Shown here one piece after another: positions 61,846-64,000 of a DNA stretch of 64,000 bases. The stretch is taken from contig NC_092576.1 of the NCBI RefSeq assembly GCF_037975245.1, forward strand, positions 24,515,611-24,579,610. Reading direction: 5' to 3'. The position numbers were made by a program, and so were the translations under genes. The notes below the pieces were generated by a model. That model saw only the letters and a program-made list of their open reading frames with translations. It was not told the origin of the DNA and made no database searches. The stretch is from Apostichopus japonicus (lineage: Eukaryota > Echinodermata > Holothuroidea > Aspidochirotida > Stichopodidae). The number at the start of each line of letters is the position of its first letter. Position 1 is the first letter of the stretch.

Positions 61846-63830
61846 ATGTGTGTGTGTGTGTACTGACTTTAGGAACTGATTCAAAAATTTAAATGCTAAA
61901 ATGATGAAGGATTAAAGCTTGAAAAGGCTGAGACTACCTCAAATGCTATGGCTGACGTATTTGACTTCATGCAGAGTGCCACGGAGGGGGGGGGGGGGGT
62001 GGGGGATACCAAATCGGCCCTTTCTTTTCAAACAGCATAAGTAATAGACTGTTTTGAACTTGTTTTAAAACACCCTTTGCTCTCCGCATTGAGTTTTGTT
62101 AGATATTTTAGTAGGGAGCTTAAGTTAGGCGTCTGTTTGTAAATACAATGAATAACAGCGAGGGGGGGGGGGGTGGTGAAAGTTATCTTTGTTTCCTAAT
62201 CATCTGAGACAATGGCGGAAGTCGGGGGATTATATATAGGTTAACCTGTGTGTGTTTTAAAAAAACTAGTTTCAATAGTTTGAGTTGCATAATTTGTTGA
62301 CAGCGATGATGGATTTGGACGGATTCCATTCTGTCTCTGAGGGGGGTCTTCCAACCGAGTATCAGGCGCTCCAGGTACACTTTCACTGGGGCAAGACAGA
62401 CGCTGTAGGGTCAGAGCATACTATAGACGGAAAACAGTTTCCATTAGAAGTAAGTATAGATAACACAGGCAAACGATACAGTATGGATCCGACCATACCC
62501 CTCCCCACCCACCCCTTCCCCACCCTACTCCCTTCCCCACCCACCCCTTCCCCATCCCATCCCACCCCTTCCCCACCCCCAACCTCATCCCCCACCTCCT
62601 TCCCCACCACCTTCTCCAAACACTGTAACACGTCACCCCTGCAGACCTTGAACATATATCGACATGACATGTTTGATTTCATGAGGGAATTACCCTGATC
62701 ATCCCAATACATAATAGTATATTATCCCAATACATAGTAGTATATTATCCCAATACATAGTAGTATATTATCCCAATACATAGTAGTATTGTAACGCTTT
62801 CGCTTCGGTGTGTACGGTGAAGTACCCAGTTGGCAATTGAGGAAGGGGGTTGTAGAAAGAGACTCGAGGACACCGTTGAAAAGAAGTACACTAACAGTGC
62901 ATTAAGAGTTTAAAAGGTATAATTAGATCAACAATGTACCTGCCGTACATCTTTCGTAAAGCATAATAAACAAATAATATATACAGAAAGTAGAACAATA
63001 AAATCTAAACACAATAACAAGGGCGTCATACATGAACTAGCCCAAATATGTAAGCTGCCTAGCAGAGCAGCTAACTATAGGCGCTGCGTCAAAGACAACG
63101 CAGCGCAGGCACAACGCAACTAATCTATAGGTACTGCGTCAAGGGCGACGCAGCGTAAGGACAACGCAGCGCAGCTAACGATGAGGTTCGTCAGCCCGCG
63201 AACCCTACGCTGCGACGACCTTGCGCAGGCACAAGCAGTTACGCAGCGCAGCTGCAGAGTGCATTACTCGATTCTCTGCACAAGCCAAAAATAATCTAAG
63301 TCCCTAAAACAACATACCAATTCGGCATAGTTTTTGCCGAGCAAATTACACTAAATGTATTGCAACTTAATGTCTACAAACGCTCCTTGGACGACATTAT
63401 AAATACCCCCGTGACTGTATAGAACCCTATGCACGATTTAATTAACCAATTATGAAAAAGCCAGTGAGCTTGACAAGCGCCATAGCCCAATGACAGCCTG
63501 TCAACGCTCTTCACAATACTGTACGAATATGAACTAACCCCGCCCCACTGTCTATGCACCCCTAACAGTATATTATCCCAATACATAGTAGTATATTATC
63601 CCAATACATAGCAGTATATTATCCCAATACATATATAGTAGTTGAGCAACGATCAAAGCAGCCCAGACTGGTCCTACACTGTATATCTTTTTGTATAACG
63701 TTACGGTATGTGTTATATTTTGCAGATGCATATTGTTCACTACGCATACATACGATTCAATGGATCAGACATTGACGCCGTGATGTCCGGAGATCCAGAT
63801 GCACTGGCCGTACTCGGTGTGCTCTTTGAG
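49523..63830 (+). CDS. Alpha-carbonic anhydrase copy 2 (exons 1-5; runs off the window)
   Basis: Exons: 49523-49574, 56168-56206, 61591-61758, 62304-62449 and 63726-63830, with the same lengths and phases as copy 1. The 170 codons seen keep the signal peptide, [22 protein letters not shown] and MHIVH, so zinc binding is intact. Differences: NNIGHT instead of NNNGHT in exon 3 (the CA II Asn62 position becomes Ile); several acidic-to-neutral or basic changes in exon 3 ([11 protein letters not shown]); [20 protein letters not shown] in exon 5; and the exon 5 donor is GTCAGA rather than GTAAGA. Exons 6-8 must lie beyond 64000, so I cannot say whether the gene is complete. Confidence 0.93.
50824..50942 (+). 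mobile_element. tRNA-derived SINE (family A), copy 6
   Basis: Head GTCCATAACCTAGTGGTTAG and CTGGTTCGAATCCCG; the body ends ACGATTTCAATATATG and runs into a TA/TATG tract. Within the inverted block it corresponds to copy 5 at 24185. Confidence 0.83.
50943..51080. repeat. (TA)n/(TATG)n microsatellite
   Basis: TA repeats mixed with GTATGTATGT words following SINE A copy 6. Confidence 0.93.
51498..53178. mobile_element. AGGTCA-rich dispersed repeat R, copy 1 (CA copy 2 specific)
   Basis: Starts GAGCCCAAGGGCACTGTGG and ends CTAAAGCAAGGAACCA. Absent from the matching place in CA copy 1 (near 24865). The left end can fold (GAGCCCAA ... TTGGGCTC), and the right end is a hairpin GGTTCCTT-TTGCTA-AAGCAAGGAACC. 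The interior is tandem blocks of roughly 370-400 bp full of TGACCTTTGGTGACCT and AGGTCACCAGAGGTCA words. No protein. The terminal hairpin suggests a Helitron-like or other non-autonomous element; the class is uncertain. Confidence 0.8.
54901..55260 (+). mobile_element. TTAA-flanked MITE, family M, copy 6 (duplicate of copy 4)
   Basis: Same position and ends as 29809-30190, with a short deletion near TAAAAAGTGCAAG. Inherited through the gene duplication. Confidence 0.85.
55414..56009 (-). mobile_element. BEL/Pao solo LTR in CA copy 2
   Basis: Counterpart of 30343-30937, reversed orientation, TG...CA ends. Same insertion site relative to exon 2 as in copy 1. Confidence 0.9.
56168..56206 (+). 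CDS. CA copy 2 exon 2
   Basis: 39 bp, identical in sequence to copy 1 exon 2, with identical splice sites. Confidence 0.9.
57045..59305. mobile_element. AGGTCA-rich dispersed repeat R, copy 2 (CA copy 2 specific)
   Basis: Same ends as 51498-53178 but longer, with more internal blocks. Inserted where CA copy 1 reads TTAGAATGAATAATGACGG (31958-31976). A (CA)n stretch is near its right end (59233-59262), then the terminal hairpin GGTTCCTTTTGC / GCAAGGAACC. Confidence 0.8.
60645..61262. mobile_element. TTAA-flanked MITE, 618 bp (CA copy 2 specific)
   Basis: Left end TTAAAGCAGCATTTTACGT, right end GACGCAAAATGCTGCTTAA, an inverted pair with TTAA at both edges. CA copy 1 lacks it (AAACTTTAAAGCCAGTCAG at 33350-33368). 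It carries the nested palindrome at 60952. Kolobok/piggyBac-like by TTAA; the superfamily is inference. Confidence 0.82.
60952..60976. mobile_element. Ultra-short palindromic insertion, locus 5 (exact 7-bp duplication)
   Basis: 25 bp: arms CAGGGAGTT / AACTCCCTG, loop GTTATGG. Identical flanks GTACAAC at 60945-60951 and 60977-60983. It lies inside the 618-bp TTAA MITE. Confidence 0.82.
61591..61758 (+). CDS. CA copy 2 exon 3
   Basis: 168 bp; [20 protein letters not shown] ... INNIGHT. His64-equivalent kept, Asn62-equivalent replaced by Ile. The donor is GTAAGT. Confidence 0.96.
61776..61860. repeat. (TA)n/(TG)n microsatellite, intron 3
   Basis: TA repeats passing into GTGTGTGTGT. Confidence 0.93.
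62304..62449 (+). CDS. CA copy 2 exon 4
   Basis: 146 bp; [20 protein letters not shown], then VHFHWG and [14 protein letters not shown]. Zinc histidines intact. Confidence 0.96.
62498..62612. repeat. C-rich tract in intron 4 of copy 2
   Basis: Counterpart of 34395-34497, slightly expanded, with repeated CCCCACCC and CCCTTCC words. Confidence 0.9.
62790..63567. mobile_element. Solo-LTR-like insertion (TG...CA) with GTAT duplication
   Basis: 778 bp, starting TGTAACGCTTTCGC and ending CACCCCTAACA, splitting the 21-bp array. Flanks GTAT at 62786-62789 and 63568-63571. Copy 1 has the array uninterrupted. It contains AATAAA near 62966 and a GC-rich stretch of GACGCAGCGCAG words (63080-63250). No coding capacity. 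Strand and superfamily are unknown; BEL ends do not match. Confidence 0.75.
63726..63830 (+). CDS. CA copy 2 exon 5
   Basis: 105 bp; [20 protein letters not shown] then AVLGVLFE. The third zinc His is kept. The donor GTCAGA is weaker than GTAAGA in copy 1. Confidence 0.95.
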
Positions 63831-64000
63831 GTCAGACTATCAATCTAACACGAAAAACCAGCCGACTCGGATCAAATCTAAATCAATCTAATCCAATCCC
63901 ATTTCGCATAGACTATTATTTCCCACCGGCGCTATGAAGGGCATACTAAGAAAGATTTAACTACCCTTCATTAGCCACACTAATTCCAAGATTATGTCTA

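Overview
This is a non-coding-rich animal nuclear window. It has spliced genes with GT-AG introns, tRNA-derived SINEs, a LINE, BEL/Pao LTR elements, many TIR (MITE-like) elements and long (TA)n microsatellites. Nothing looks bacterial or organellar. The repeat mix (BEL/Pao, ZMYM-type hAT, hammerhead-bearing tRNA repeats, AGGTCA-rich dispersed repeats) suggests a marine invertebrate, perhaps an echinoderm such as a sea cucumber. The species assignment is inference.

The only host genes I can support are two tandem, same-strand alpha-carbonic anhydrases. Copy 1 is complete: 8 exons at 21165-37658, 305 codons, with a signal peptide, all three zinc histidines, and a C-terminal hydrophobic tail typical of GPI-anchored CA4/CA15-like enzymes. 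Copy 2 starts at 49523 and runs off the right edge after exon 5 (63830). The exons and much intron sequence are near-identical, so this is a segmental duplication. Homology starts abruptly about 138 bp upstream of each ATG. Copy 2 differs at the residue equivalent to CA II Asn62 (Ile) and has an altered exon 5 donor.

Layout. 0-8.8 kb: TIR elements, minisatellites and two tandem RNA-like units with a U2 snRNA 5' head. 8.86-10.04 kb: a decayed hAT transposon. 10-16.3 kb: SINEs, a 106-bp satellite, a 147-bp tandem repeat and foldback arrays rich in GATATC. 17.25-17.55 kb: an inverted pair of hammerhead ribozymes next to a tRNA-like sequence. 19.6-20.3 kb: head-to-head SINEs with a 320-bp (TA)n. 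21-37.7 kb: carbonic anhydrase copy 1, whose intron 1 holds a nearly full LINE with one in-frame stop. 38-49.4 kb: spacer with a large foldback and a BEL/Pao element with both LTRs and a 5-bp target duplication. 49.4-64 kb: carbonic anhydrase copy 2.

Comparing the two gene copies gives empty sites that date events. The LINE is copy-1 specific. Two AGGTCA-rich repeats, a TTAA-flanked MITE and a TG...CA solo-LTR-like insertion are copy-2 specific. A reverse-oriented BEL solo LTR is shared and therefore older. One intronic block is inverted between copies.

The most unusual signal is a set of ultra-short (24-31 bp) near-perfect palindromes starting CA and ending TG. At five independent loci they are flanked by 7-bp direct repeats (two exact, three 6/7), and two loci have an empty site inside the window. 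They look like minute transposed elements, and I do not recognise them as a described family.
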